A program made the translations under genes and the position numbers. This document shows positions 1 through 11,078 of a DNA stretch of 64,000 nucleotides, one piece after another. The stretch is from Strigamia acuminata. Lineage: Eukaryota > Arthropoda > Chilopoda > Geophilomorpha > Linotaeniidae. The DNA lies in assembly GCA_949358305.1 (NCBI GenBank), contig OX442315.1, positions 24,764,427 to 24,828,426 of the forward strand. The letters run 5' to 3'. Positions within the stretch are counted from its first letter, which is position 1, and each line of letters starts with the position of its first letter. A model generated the notes under the pieces. The model was not told the DNA's origin. It did no database searches and was given only the letters and a program-made list of their open reading frames with translations.

Positions 1-2762
1 TTCCTAATAAAAACAAGTAGAGTACAAAATTAACATAATTTTCATATATTTAAATTTAAAACAAATTCTTTTTACTGGAACACTCCTGAAGAGATTGGCT
101 CCTTTTCCGCAACTCCACTGCGTTCACCATCAACTACTAACATCATTTGTTGCAATTTATCTCGCATTTCATTATATTCTTTTACTAAATGCTGCTCCAG
201 ATCATCGCCAACACGTGCTCTCCACTTTTTAAAGCAATCTAAAGGCGTTTGACCCTAAAAATAACACAAATTGTTAACTAATCTTCAACTACACCAGAAA
301 TAATGTTTCTTAATCGTACATCGTTCATTTTGGCAATAACAGAAGCTCCGTGGTCGATAAGAAGCTGCATTATGCTAAAATTAGCGCAGCTAGCAGCATC
401 GTGCAATGGAGTGATGCCATCACAATGCGTTCCTCCCCGGTCATTTACCCAAGCACCTTTGCGTAATAAATATTCCACTATGTCGTAATGATCGTGGTTG
501 GCAGCTTCGTGCAAAGGTATCCATCCGCAATTATCTCTAGGATTGATTGGATGTCCTTTCTCAATAAGTCGCTGAACAGTCTTAATATTTCCAGTAATGC
601 AAGCGCGATGGAGTTGTGTTTCGCCTTTCTCGTTTTTCTGTAGAAATAAAAAATTAATTTCATTTTTTTTCTAAAGTTTATCAACTTACTTTAGCAGAAA
701 CTTTTCTGCCTTTTCTCTGCGGCCTATCAAATTCTTCATTTTCTGCTTCGCTATTGGAAGAACTGTCTAGTATGGAAAATTAAAATATATTTTTTTATTT
801 TGTTTAATTTGCTTTTTGCTATTCTTTTTTTTACCTGATAAATCTGTCAATTCGGTGGTAGATGAAGTTTGACTCAAATTTTCAGTTTCTTCGTCATCTG
901 ACAATACGTTATTATTTTTAATTAACTCTTCGAGTGATATTTCGGTAGCGATTTTCTCATCTGCTATATTGAAACTTTCTTGCACTCGAATTAAATTTTT
1001 CAAACAGTTTACTTGCAACCTTAAGTCGTTCGCCTCTTTTGCACAATCCAACGCGTAAGAATATGAACGTTGCAACTCATCAAACTCCTTTTTCAGTCTG
1101 AACTGGCATTCTGCGATATTCTGCCATGTTTTACATTGCTAAAAATTTTTTAAATTTAAAAACAATTTTATAAATTCAATTTCAATTAACGTCTTACCTC
1201 TTTTAAGTTACCAGTTCGCGATTCTAGCTCTTTATAATAACAATCCATTGCAGAATTGAATTTTTGAAGATCAAAATAGGTTTCTGCCAAACTGTAATAT
1301 ATGGTTGCCTTTTCTGATTCCGGTGTATTCAAAGCTTCAGCACATTCCAACTGCCAATGTACGAATAAAATTTAATTACATCAAAAAAAGTAATTAATTA
1401 ACTGAGATGCAGATTACCATTTTATTGTAAAAACTCAGAGAATGATCAAAACATTCTATTTTAGCACATAAATCGCCCAATTTTTCGTATATAATCATTT
1501 TCCCATTGAAATCATCATTTGATAAAATACTAATTTCTTTTTCTAATCTACAAAGATTTAAAGCTAAAAAAAATTATTATTAGTGTACATTTTTGAGAAA
1601 TTTATGAGGTAGTTATACATATTGTTAAAAGCTTCTTAATTTCCGTTCGTATGAGTTCGTTTGGACTGTTCAATTTATACGACTTCTTGAGGTAGTATTT
1701 TGCACTTTCAAAATCATTAACGCGTAAAAGTATCTAAAAAATTTAAAAAAAAAATAAAAAATTAACATTTCAAAATAATTAACTATTTGGCATATTTACT
1801 TTTGACTTTAATAATAATGTCTCACTTTGAAGACTAATATCTTTTAATTTCATTGCGCAAGCGTGAGCCTCATCAACTGTTCGGAGTGCTTGACTGCAAT
1901 TTCCTGATCGATAATAAATAGAAGCCAAAGAGTACTGACATCGATTCAAATCTTCTTTCAAGTCATAAACCCTGTAGCAACAATTTCCTTTTAAAAACAA
2001 AATCAATAACATACTTAAACGTATGGAACGTCTACTTACTCGTTAACATGAATTGCTTGTTTGATAAGATCAGCACATTTTGTCAAATTTCCTTTATAAT
2101 CGTGTATCAACCCTAAATTTAAGTAGAGCCTTCCTTTCATTGCCATTAATTCCTTTTGAGATATATCTTTCGTAAGACTGAAACAAAACATCTTTCAAAC
2201 AATGTATTCAATGAGCAATAGTAAAATAAATTCACCTTTTGCAAATATCTAAACTTTTTAAAAAAGCATTTTCAGATTTTGTCAAGACTTCTCTGTATTC
2301 ATGATCATCGTCGTGTTCTAAACTTTCCGCTTGACATAAGTAAGTTCGTCCTATGGTGGCCCAAGCGCGCTGTTGTTCTATGATATTATCAACACTTTGT
2401 GCCAACTCTGCAATAAAGTAATGTAAGGATTAGAAAATTTGTTTATTTGCTACAAGGTGAATATTTACCAAGGTGTTTATGTTGATACGTCAACGCCTTT
2501 TCGAAGTCCGCCAACTCGTTATAACATTCGCCAATTTTTCTATTAGCGACAGCACAACCAATCACATCTTTTACTCTTTCGCAAGCGTTGAGTTCTTCTT
2601 GGTGTTCATCTAATGCGTCTTCAAATTTTCCTAATTATAAAAAAATTATATATGTATAAGCTCAATGTATTAATTTCCGGAAACATTTCACAAACCTTGT
2701 TGACTGTAAATCTCTCCAATAGCATTACAGGCGTGCGCAAATTGAGTCAGATTGTTTTTCAT
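1..2762 (-). CDS. TONSL: Tonsoku-like protein (TONSL), N-terminal TPR and ankyrin part, gene truncated by window edge
   Basis: Multi-exon minus-strand gene. I place the start at 2762 because the ATG opens a first exon (2696-2762) that splices in phase into a TPR exon (about 2470-2630) encoding ...FEDALDEHQEEL...VANRKIGECYNEL, the N-terminal TPR pattern of TONSL. More TPR exons follow to about 1080, then an acidic Ser/Asp/Glu-rich linker (850-990), then ankyrin repeats (about 280-600, with TPLHDAA and LLIDHGA motifs). TONSL is known to partner MMS22L at stalled replication forks and to read unmethylated H4K20 on new histones through its ankyrin domain, in the nucleus. The leftmost exon (76-about 280) can end either at a GT donor at 75/74 or at a stop codon at 73-75. 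The family has C-terminal leucine-rich repeats, so splicing onward past the window edge is more likely. Family identification rests on domain order and recognisable motifs; no search was run. Confidence 0.85.
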
Positions 2763-3481
2763 TTGCCATTTTCTTTTCTCTTTTTTTAGTGCTATTAGTA
2801 ATACACAATTGAAATTAAATAGTCTCAAATCCAATAAGATAAAAAAAATTAATACAAACCAATCAATTCCGCGTGCAACGTTGCATCAGTCATCTTCACC
2901 GCTTAACTTTTACCGCCAAACGTATTCGTTGTTTACAAGGATTTGTAGAGCTAGATACAGACAGCACAGCTCCCTATGTTCTACGTGATTTCCAGGCATG
3001 TGTAATGCAGTTAGTGTCTTATGTCATTTGCTGTCCTGTCAATTGCTATATCGTACTAGAATATTTTGAAATTTTATTTTAATAACTTGAAAAATTGCCA
3101 AGACAGTATATGTTAATAAAAGTTTTTTAAAATATATTTTTCTAGCAAAAAAAAAATTGTTGATGCATTATTTTGTCCTGGAGTCACTAGAAACCGTCTT
3201 GCATGGTGTTGGGCCTCGTGTTGGGCGCGTGTCAACAAGTTAACCCACTTGGTGTTTTCTCCGCATAAGCAATAAACAAAGGTAACCGATCTTTACTGGA
3301 CGTTTGAAATTTCCACAATCTTTGAAGTATTTTATTTGAAGCCTTGACATTTGAAACAAAAGAGGTAAGCTATTGTAATCACGAAAACCAGATTCAGGAT
3401 CACAGATCTGTGTTCAAGCATTACTTTGAATAAGAATAATGTGATTGAAATGCCCCAATATTCCCAATATTCCGAATTGCT
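2763..3481. promoter_or_regulatory. Shared upstream region of divergent TONSL and FLAD1
   Basis: About 720 bp between two head-to-head start codons. It must hold the 5' UTRs and promoters of both genes. A GC-richer stretch near 3180-3250 may be a CpG-type core promoter. I see no TATA box at a convincing spacing and no repeat. Short ORFs here have no recognisable product. Confidence 0.4.
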
Positions 3482-5185
3482 ATGGCTGGATCTATAAGAA
3501 TGAGCTCGAAGTCATCACTCGAAGGACGTTCTACAGCCGGTATAATCATCATTGGAGATGAAATCCTGAAGGGGCACACACAAGACACAAACTCGTTTTA
3601 TTTATGTCGTCGATTGCATTCACTCGGAGTGGATGTGCGAAAGATATCCGTAATACCGGACACCATAATCGGCATTTCTCAGGAAGTTAAAGACTTTTCT
3701 TCACGATATACATTTGTTCTGACTACTGGTGGAGTTGGGCCAACTCACGACGACATGACGTATGCTGGTATTGCTAAAGCATTTGATGAAAACCTCGTTG
3801 CGAATGAAGATTTGAGAAAACTGTTGTTGCAATACGAACTGAAAGACAGCGCGTTGAAAATGGCGCTGGTACCGCAATCAGCATCGGTTCATTACATAAA
3901 GAATAAAAATACTGGGGAAATGTTGGCCTTTCCTGTGATAACAGTTCGAAATGTTTATATTTTTCCTGGCATCCCAGAATTTCTCGAAATGGCTTTCGAA
4001 GGTTTGAGTGATGTGTTTCATCAGTTGCATGCGCAAATCCACGCTTTAGAAATGTTTTTGAATTTGGAAGAATTTCAAATAATAACTCCATTAAATAAGG
4101 GGATTGAAATGTTTGGAGATCAAGTTGTATTTGGGACGTATCCAGCTGTCAGCAGACAAGATTATTACAAGGCGAAATTAACGATGGAATCTGGAATAAA
4201 ACAACATGTAGAACACGCGTTTGCCTTTTTACAAAACGAATTTCCACTCGGTTCGGTCATATTTTATCGGGAAAACGTCGTACAAAATGCAGGATCTCAA
4301 CTTTACGATGATTTTCTGCAAAATAGTGCGGAAAATAACTTAAAGCAAGTGGTACGAACGACGGTCGAATTTTTAGAGGAATGTTTTGACAGATTCCAAT
4401 TGAATGAAGTGTGTGTGAGTTTCAATGGCGGAAAGGATTGCACCGCATTGCTTCATTTACTGCAAGCAGTAAAGCAAAAGAAATGTACTGGAGATGGAAT
4501 ACAAGCTGTTTATTTTCGTGAGAATGATACTTTTCCAGAAGTTGAACAATTCATACAGAAAACCACTTCCAAGTAAAATTCAATCTATCGATTACAAACA
4601 AAATAGAAGAATTGTTTATTTTTGCAGCTATTTTCTAAAATTGTACATTTATGACGGGAAAATCCGAGAGGGATTACAGAGGTTGATTATGGATTACCCT
4701 GATATTCGTGCAGTTGTAATGGGTTGTCGTCATACTGATCCAGACATGTCAGACTTGAAATGCTTTCAAGTAAATCCAATGGGAATGATTGCAAATTTTA
4801 TATTTTGTTTTCCGGTTTGAAAGTTGATGCATTTGTTTTTAGATGACTGATCCCAGTTGGCCCCAAGTCCTCAGAATTAATCCTTTAATATATTGGTCTT
4901 ACAATGATATTTGGATGTTTATTCGTCAATTCTGCATATCTTATTGTCCCCTTTACGATAAAGGGTAGTTGAAATTAAAGGAAAGTATTATTTTTGTATT
5001 TATTTCTGCGGTGTATTTTCAGATATTCTTCTCTGGGAGACGTGACTAATACCTCTAAAAATCCAGAACTTGTGATAAACGACGACTGTCAAGAAAGCTA
5101 CAGACCAGCGCACATGTTAAATGATGTTAGCACGGAGCGTAGTGGGAGACCGAACCGTAAATTTATGCATTTTAAATTAAATTAA
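3482..5185 (+). CDS. FLAD1: FAD synthase (molybdopterin-binding-like domain plus PAPS-reductase-type FAD synthetase domain)
   Basis: Converts FMN and ATP to FAD and pyrophosphate, the last step of riboflavin activation. Four exons fit phase exactly: 3482-4572, 4628-4769, 4843-4964 and 5023-5185, giving about 505 residues. The N-terminal MoCF-biosynthesis-like domain shows [11 protein letters not shown] and [12 protein letters not shown]. The C-terminal ATP-pyrophosphatase-like domain shows [14 protein letters not shown] (PP-loop), [21 protein letters not shown] and WSYNDIW, all hallmarks of eukaryotic two-domain FAD synthases. The end [14 protein letters not shown] resembles the family C-terminus, so the stop at 5183 is reasonable. 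A second ATG lies six codons in. No clear mitochondrial presequence is visible, suggesting the cytosolic form. The next gene starts only 87 bp after the stop in the same direction. Confidence 0.93.
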
Positions 5186-5272
5186 TTAAGATTTATCGGT
5201 ATTTATATTTAATTTTTTTCTTTATAGTATGCTGCGATAGCGAACCAGGTTGATATAAATTATTTGATAAAC

Positions 5273-6799
5273 ATGAGTGATAAACTTAGTGCCGTAATTA
5301 GAAACTCGTTCGGTCCAAATGGAAAGTTGTGTTTAATTTTGCAGTCTACTGGACACATTCTTCTAACTTCAGACGGTAAAGTCATTTTAGAGAATGTTCA
5401 TTTCAACGATCCGATAAGTAGTTACATCATTCGGTGTTCGATTTCATTTAAAGACAAATACGGCGATGGAAGCAAAACATTCGTTTTGTTTGTAAATGAA
5501 TTACTCAAGTGCATTAATAAATATGTCACTGGAGAAACGTCTAGTCAAGGACATAGGACTGTGATATTGCAACGAATTTCTCGCGATTTAATCAGATTTA
5601 ATTTAAATTTTTCACAAGAAGCAATTACATACCCTAAGATCCAGTTGGATGATGAACGACAAATTAAATTTCTATTGGATGGACTTTTGCGAGGGAAATT
5701 TAGTGATTACATCTGTACAAAATTAGTTGATCTTACCATTGATCTTTTACTAAAGTCTTGTGAGCAAAAAATTGCGAGTGAAACGTTGGAGTTTTTAATT
5801 CGAAATTATTCCGTTATCTGCGTTATCAACGATTCTTCATCGTTTGATAATTCTTATGCATGTCGAGGATATTTGGTGAATAGAGAGCTCTCGATGCCAA
5901 TTTCACATCCACAGGATGTTAAATTCGCGATAATAACTTGTAGTTTAAATAAACACGGCAAAGAAATTGTTTTTAAAACTGATTTAGAAATTGAATTAGC
6001 AAAAATTTTGCACTTTACAGAAATTTATTTTGAAAAACTGTTTACAAATTTGAGAGAAATTGGTGTGAAACTTTTGTTATCGGTGGAAAGGTTCCCAGAA
6101 AGTTTACAATTTTTAAGCAAAAAATTGGAGTTATCAGTGTTGCATGGACTTGATGAGGAAGCAGCTAGTTATATAATAGATACAAGTGGTGTCCAGCCAA
6201 TAAGCACTCTAAACACATGCGTAGATGTATCAAACACTTGTGTTCTCAGTGAAGTGAAACCAATTAAAATAGGAGCAAATAACTACACTCAACTCAATTT
6301 CTCATCACATTGTAAAAATATTAATCCATGTTATTTGGTGGTGGCAGGTTCCGCAATAAATATGTGTAAACAGTATGGTGATAACGTGTTAAATGCTTTA
6401 AAGTATTTGAAAATGTCGCTTAATAATTCATTTTGCAGCGGCGGAACTTGTGCAGTAGGGGGAAAATGGGAGTTTCTGGTTAGTCAGTTCGTTCTTCACG
6501 AATCAATCGCAATTGCTGGCGATTTAAAATACATTTGTAAAATTTTAAGCGATGCATTACTCATTGTGCCAAAGACAATCCTTAAAAATTCAAATAACTG
6601 TTCAAATCAAACATTTTTACAGTTGCATCACACGGTGCAAAAATCAGTCAAATTGTCGAGCATCAATGGACTAACGGGCAGTTTGGATATACGTAGTGAA
6701 TTAGAATTAGTAGAATGTAAAAGTTGCCTTATTTGCGAAGTGATTGCTGCTGTGAGCCAATTATTAAAGATAGAAACAACCTTCAGTGAGAGAAAATAA
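5273..6799 (+). CDS. BBS10: BBS10-like group II chaperonin-related protein
   Basis: Single long exon. The likely start is ATG 5273; an upstream TTG at 5264 is in frame but less credible. About 508 residues. The N-terminus RNSFGPNGKLCLI, TSDGKVILENVHFNDPISSYII and KYGDGSKTFVLFV follows the CCT/chaperonin fold, with the GDGSKT form typical of BBS10 rather than a strict CCT GDGTT. The C-terminal GGTCAVGGKWEFLVSQF and LLIVPKTIL also match the BBS10 pattern. BBS10, with MKKS and BBS12, helps CCT assemble the BBSome for ciliary trafficking. Its presence fits an animal that builds cilia, as does the dynein gene downstream. The frame stays open back to 5228, directly after a TTTATAG acceptor-like site, so a short upstream exon may add N-terminal residues. 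Assignment is from pattern recognition; MKKS or a diverged CCT is the alternative. Confidence 0.8.
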   Translation: MSDKLSAVIRNSFGPNGKLCLILQSTGHILLTSDGKVILENVHFNDPISSYIIRCSISFKDKYGDGSKTFVLFVNELLKCINKYVTGETSSQGHRTVILQRISRDLIRFNLNFSQEAITYPKIQLDDERQIKFLLDGLLRGKFSDYICTKLVDLTIDLLLKSCEQKIASETLEFLIRNYSVICVINDSSSFDNSYACRGYLVNRELSMPISHPQDVKFAIITCSLNKHGKEIVFKTDLEIELAKILHFTEIYFEKLFTNLREIGVKLLLSVERFPESLQFLSKKLELSVLHGLDEEAASYIIDTSGVQPISTLNTCVDVSNTCVLSEVKPIKIGANNYTQLNFSSHCKNINPCYLVVAGSAINMCKQYGDNVLNALKYLKMSLNNSFCSGGTCAVGGKWEFLVSQFVLHESIAIAGDLKYICKILSDALLIVPKTILKNSNNCSNQTFLQLHHTVQKSVKLSSINGLTGSLDIRSELELVECKSCLICEVIAAVSQLLKIETTFSERK

Positions 6800-6960
6800 A
6801 TTGTTTATTAAAACTGTAAAAACCTAAATAAATTTAATGACTATTTGTTGGCCCCAAGTGACCTTACAATTACATTTGGATGTTATTAAAGACAGAAATA
6901 ACTTATTTATCTTCAGTGAAAGAAAAAATATTAAACGTTTATTAAAACTGTAAAAACCCA
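6763..6960 (+). repeat. Diverged tandem duplication of the BBS10 3' end
   Basis: The last codons and tail of BBS10 (about 6763-6824: TATTAAAGATAGAAAC, CAGTGAGAGAAAAT, TTTATTAAAACTGTAAAAAC) recur in diverged form at about 6883-6958. The second copy carries a few extra bases. The result is two AATAAA-like regions in the 190-bp tail shared with the convergent RP9 gene. Confidence 0.75.
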
Positions 6961-6988
6961 ATTGTCTGTACAAATAAAATATAATAAA

Positions 6989-7927
6989 TTACTTTCTATG
7001 CTTTTTGTGTTTTTTGGATTTCTTCGCCTTCTTGGATTTGTGAGGACTGCGACTCTTGTGTCTTCGTTTACATTCATTAGATCGTGCGTCATTGCTGCTG
7101 CTGCTGCTACTACTACTGGAGTCGCTATCTGAAGATGGAGAATTGAGCAAAGCCTGCAATTGCTTAATCCTAAAATAAAATATTAATTACTGTATCAGCA
7201 ATTGTCATGGGTATGGTACTTTATTATATTTACCTTTCTTCACGTTCTTCCTTTTTATTCTGCTGAATAAAATCGTGCATAGGATCTTCGTGGACCTGAT
7301 AATTACCACATCAATTGTATTTGTATTTCTATGTGGATAATACACTCACAAATCTAAATTGTTCACACTGGGTATTTCCACTTATAAAGAGCGGACATTC
7401 TCGATCACCAGTTCGATGGCCGTATGATTTGCATCGCCAACCTAGTCATAATATAATAATAAATTAATTTGAGCTTTTTATTTTTCAATAATCTATATTA
7501 ATTCAATTACATTTCATCACTTTGACTTCTTTTCCCAAAGGCATCCAAAGACCTTTGGTGGGTGCCTTGGCAAGAAATTCGCGAGCTTCGCGATTTTCTG
7601 GTTCATCTGGAATGCAATCCTCGGGCTTCTCCCGTTCCTCCTGTAATAGAATAAAATTCGATTTTCATACGTACTGATTACAATTTCGATTCCTTACCTG
7701 AACTAAACCAGGTGGTGGTTGTGAATAACTGAAAAAGTATTAAAATTTACTCCTACACTCAAAATAGATTTCAAATTTACTCACAATACATCAAAGTGCT
7801 GCAACGTCTTAACAAGAGCTTCATCCTTTTTCTTCTTCTTAGGTTTAGATTCTTTAGAATCTCCTTTGCTACCGCTTCTGCTTGCGCTCCTGCTAGATCT
7901 CGACGCCATCTTGCTCTTATCTCCCAT
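6989..7927 (-). CDS. RP9: RP9/PAP-1 homologue (retinitis pigmentosa 9 protein), splicing-associated nuclear protein
   Basis: Six exons fit phase: 7785-7927, 7698-7728, 7511-7640, 7350-7441, 7234-7295 and 6989-7169, giving about 212 residues. The conserved core is unmistakable: QPPPGLVQ, KPEDCIPDEPEN..AREFLAKAPTKGLWMPLGKEVKVMKC, then the zinc-knuckle-like CWRCKSYGHRTGDRECPLF and EDPMHDFIQ. The C-terminus is Ser-rich then Lys/Arg/Ser-rich (KSKKAKKSKKHKK), as in the human protein. The N-terminus is an SR/lysine-rich stretch replacing the vertebrate one. RP9 interacts with PIM1 and with the U4/U6.U5 factor PRPF3 and is linked to pre-mRNA splicing. The start codon lies 162 bp from the divergent THAP gene start, and the gene converges on BBS10. 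Confidence 0.93.
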
Positions 7928-8089
7928 TGAGCATAGAGGATGGTAAGATTCGGCACCAGTCGGCACTCTCCCGTTTTTGGCGCAATCAGGCCACGCCTCC
8001 AATCGACACAATAGCGCTCGTAGTGGTGGAGCTGTGTCCAACAGTTCCAGATCAACGTGGAATACCGGCGGAATTGAAGAAATTGAATT

Positions 8090-10837
8090 ATGGCACCTCA
8101 AAAAAGCAATGGAAATTATTGCAGTGCCCACAACTGCAGAAACTGCCGAAGGATTTGTCCCAAGAAATCTTTTTTTAGGTTTCCCAGGGATACAAATAGG
8201 TAAAAAAAATCTTAAAAATGTATTTATAAAACCTGTACAATAAAAGTTAAATAGATTAAAAAGTTACATTATTTGATTAAATGTGTCTCAAATATTTGTG
8301 TTGTAGTACTTATTTTTATTTATAACATTATTTGTAGATGTAAAAAATGGATTCAATATTCACGACGAGGAGATCTGGCTAAAAAAGACTCTACATACTT
8401 AAACACACATAATTGGCTATGTGCAGACCATTTTGAAGATTCACAATTTATGAATGCAAACCTAAAGTAAGTTATAATTTCAGTTAGTTAGCAACAAATA
8501 AAAAACAATTTTAGCAATTTTAAATGTTTTATTTTTATTAGAAATAAATTGGTGCATGATGCTGTGCCAACACTTTTTGATGTACCCAATCCACCTCCGC
8601 GAATAACATTAAGAAGGCCAAAACGAGACCGCTCATTGCAAAATATTGATGAAAACAAACATAAAAAAATCAAGGTTTTCATTTCAATTTATTTTTTGCA
8701 AAAAGCAATCTTACAATTTTTTTCAAAATAGGTTTGTAAAATCGTATCAGATGACCAACAAGCTTCAACTTCAACCACAACTGCATCTAGCTGTAGTCAG
8801 CTGTCTCGTGATGTTCCATTAGATCATCCAGAGACTTCAAAAGTGCCTGATGATGATACTGCAAATGAAATGGAAATTAGTACTGAGAATGCTGATGTAC
8901 CCAATCCACCTCCGCAAATAACATTAAGAAGGCCAAAACGAGACCGCTCATTGCAAAATATTGATGAAAACAAACATAAAAAAATCAAGGTTTTCATTTC
9001 AATTTATTTTTTGCAAAAAGCAATCTTACAATTTTTTTCAAAATAGGTTTGTAAAATCGTATCAGATGCCCAACAAGCTTCAATTTCAACCACAACCGCA
9101 TCTAGCTGTAGTCAGCTGTCTCGTGATGTTCCATTAGATTACCCAGAGACTTCAAAAGTGCCTGATGATGATACTGCAAATGAAATGGAAATTAGTACTG
9201 AGAATGCTGCAAGTGCTTTATGTGACTGCACTCCCAAAAAACTTCAACTGAAACGCCAGCTGAACAATGAGCGAAGCAAAACATCAAAGTATCGCAAAAA
9301 AATACGGGAGTTGCAGACTCAGGAGCGTGAAATATCGAATGAAGAACTTATAACAGCACTCAGAAAAAAGTTACCATCACATTCTGTAGACTTTATTGAA
9401 TCTCAGCTCGAAGCATGTAGCAAGAAACCAAAAGGAGTCAGATGGAAAACATCAGTGAAGCAGATTTCTTTGGCTTTACGGTGTGCCAGTAGTAAAGCAT
9501 ACAAAATATTCAGGACGATGTTTGCTGCTCCTGATGAACGAACACTGTCACGAGCTGTCGATTCATTACCGGCTGGACCAGGCATTAACAATGCACAGAT
9601 GAATTTTTTAAAGAATATGGCAACAAATATGGCATTGGAAGAAGAAAAGGTGATTAGTTTGTGTTTTGATGAAATGTCATTCCATGGCGTATCACCTGCT
9701 CTACATGTCCTATTGTTTGTAATGTCTGGGTTATATGGAAAGGCATGGAAACATCCCATCGCTTATTACTTCACAGGAAACAGTATGGCAATCACTGATT
9801 TTGAAAAAATCCTGCATGAAGTGATTGCTGCCGTAACTGATTGTGGATTTCATCTCATTAATATTACTTGTGACACGGCAAGCGCAAATGTTGCATTGAC
9901 AAAGCGATTAGGTGTGTCCAAGGAACAACCTTTTCTGATGCATAATGGGAACAAGATTTTTTGGATGTTTGATCCACCTCATCTTGTTAAATGTTTTCAC
10001 AATAATTTAAAGAAATACCCATTGGATACAGGTAATGGTATTGCTAAGTGGGATCACATCATTAAATTTTATGAATCAGATGTGAAGTCTGAACTCAGAC
10101 TTGCACCAAAAATATCTAATAAGCACCTCACATTACCTGCTTTCACCTCAATGAAAGTGAAAGTGAAATTGGCTACGCAGGTACTAAGTCATACAGTTGC
10201 AGCAGGAATGTTAACTGCAACATCTTTGCCTAATTCTGGTGTACCAACTGATGCAGTTACAACTGCAATATTAATTGACCGTGTAGATCAATTGTTTGAT
10301 TGCATGAACAGTCTGAGCTTGAAAGACACAAAAGAAAAACGCCGTGCAATTACCTCAACTTCTTGTCATTTTAAATTCTTAGAAGAAACATTGAAACTTA
10401 TAAACTCTTGGAAATTCTTAAATGTACGCAGTCAACCACGATCATTGCATGGATGGGCATTAACTATAAATTCAGTTTTGCAGCTATGGAAGGAATTAGA
10501 AACACGTTTCAACTATAAATTTCTAATGACAAGAAGATTAAACCAAGATGGTGCTGAAAACCTGTTTTCTATTGTGAGGCAAAGCAGTGGTAAGAAAGTA
10601 AATCCAACTGCAAAACAGGTGGAGGCAGCAATGAAAAACATTTTTATTTCAGCATTGCTAAAGCCATCTGCTGGTGCTAATTGTCAAGATGATGGTTTAG
10701 AATTTTTAAAGTTGCTAAAAGATATCGGAAATAATGATCCCACTACAAGCAATACAGTTACCAACTTCAATGAGTCCTCTGTTGTGTGGACGGAAATTAC
10801 TCCGAATTTGAAAGATCTAATATTTGGTAACAATTAG
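8090..10837 (+). CDS. THAP-domain P-element/THAP9-type transposase gene
   Basis: Five exons fit phase: 8090-8199, 8338-8466, 8542-8674, 8732-8989 and 9047-10837, about 806 residues. The first two exons encode a THAP zinc finger: CSAHNC, then FFRFP, then CKKWIQ, then LCADHF (C2CH ligands), ending VPTLFDVPN. A predicted coiled coil (9230-9360) and a large domain with LPSHSVDFIESQ, RTMFAAPDERTLSRAV, CFDEMSFHG, ITCDTASAN, FDPPHLVKC and LNQDGAENLFSIVRQ match P-element transposases and THAP9. The acidic residues in CFDEM, the CD of ITCDT and the QDGAENLF block are in positions compatible with the RNase H-like catalytic core. The coding sequence is open, so the protein may be active or domesticated. 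I found no P-element terminal inverted repeats or 8-bp target duplication around it. It abuts the RP9 promoter; P elements are known to favour promoters. Confidence 0.85.
8579..9208 (+). repeat. Two-copy 315-bp tandem duplication inside the THAP gene (exon-intron-exon unit)
   Basis: Copies at 8579-8893 and 8894-9208 are nearly identical. Each contains the coding piece from DVPNPPP to HKKIK, a 57-bp intron with an in-frame TAG at its end, and the following coding piece up to STENA. The unit is 105 codons long, so the spliced frame is kept. Confidence 0.95.
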
Positions 10838-11078
10838 ATAAATTAGATAAACATTTAATCAATAACAGCACAAAAATCTTCTTTGCTAGTATTGACTGAT
10901 TTCTTTGTATCACGTATACATTTGGCACCAACGTGTTGATAAAACCTGGATGTTTTTTTTAAAACCAAAAACAGAAATTTTGTAACAAAATGAACGCAAT
11001 AATGAATAAAAAAAACTGTTAATCAAGTCCATATGGAAATCTTTATTAATAAATGTTACAGAAATTGTAAATCAACAT

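Noticed and set aside
7930-11060. Complete P-element with terminal inverted repeats
   Set aside because: I compared the sequence before 8090 and after 10837 and found only a short direct similarity (GGCACCA), no inverted ends and no 8-bp duplication.
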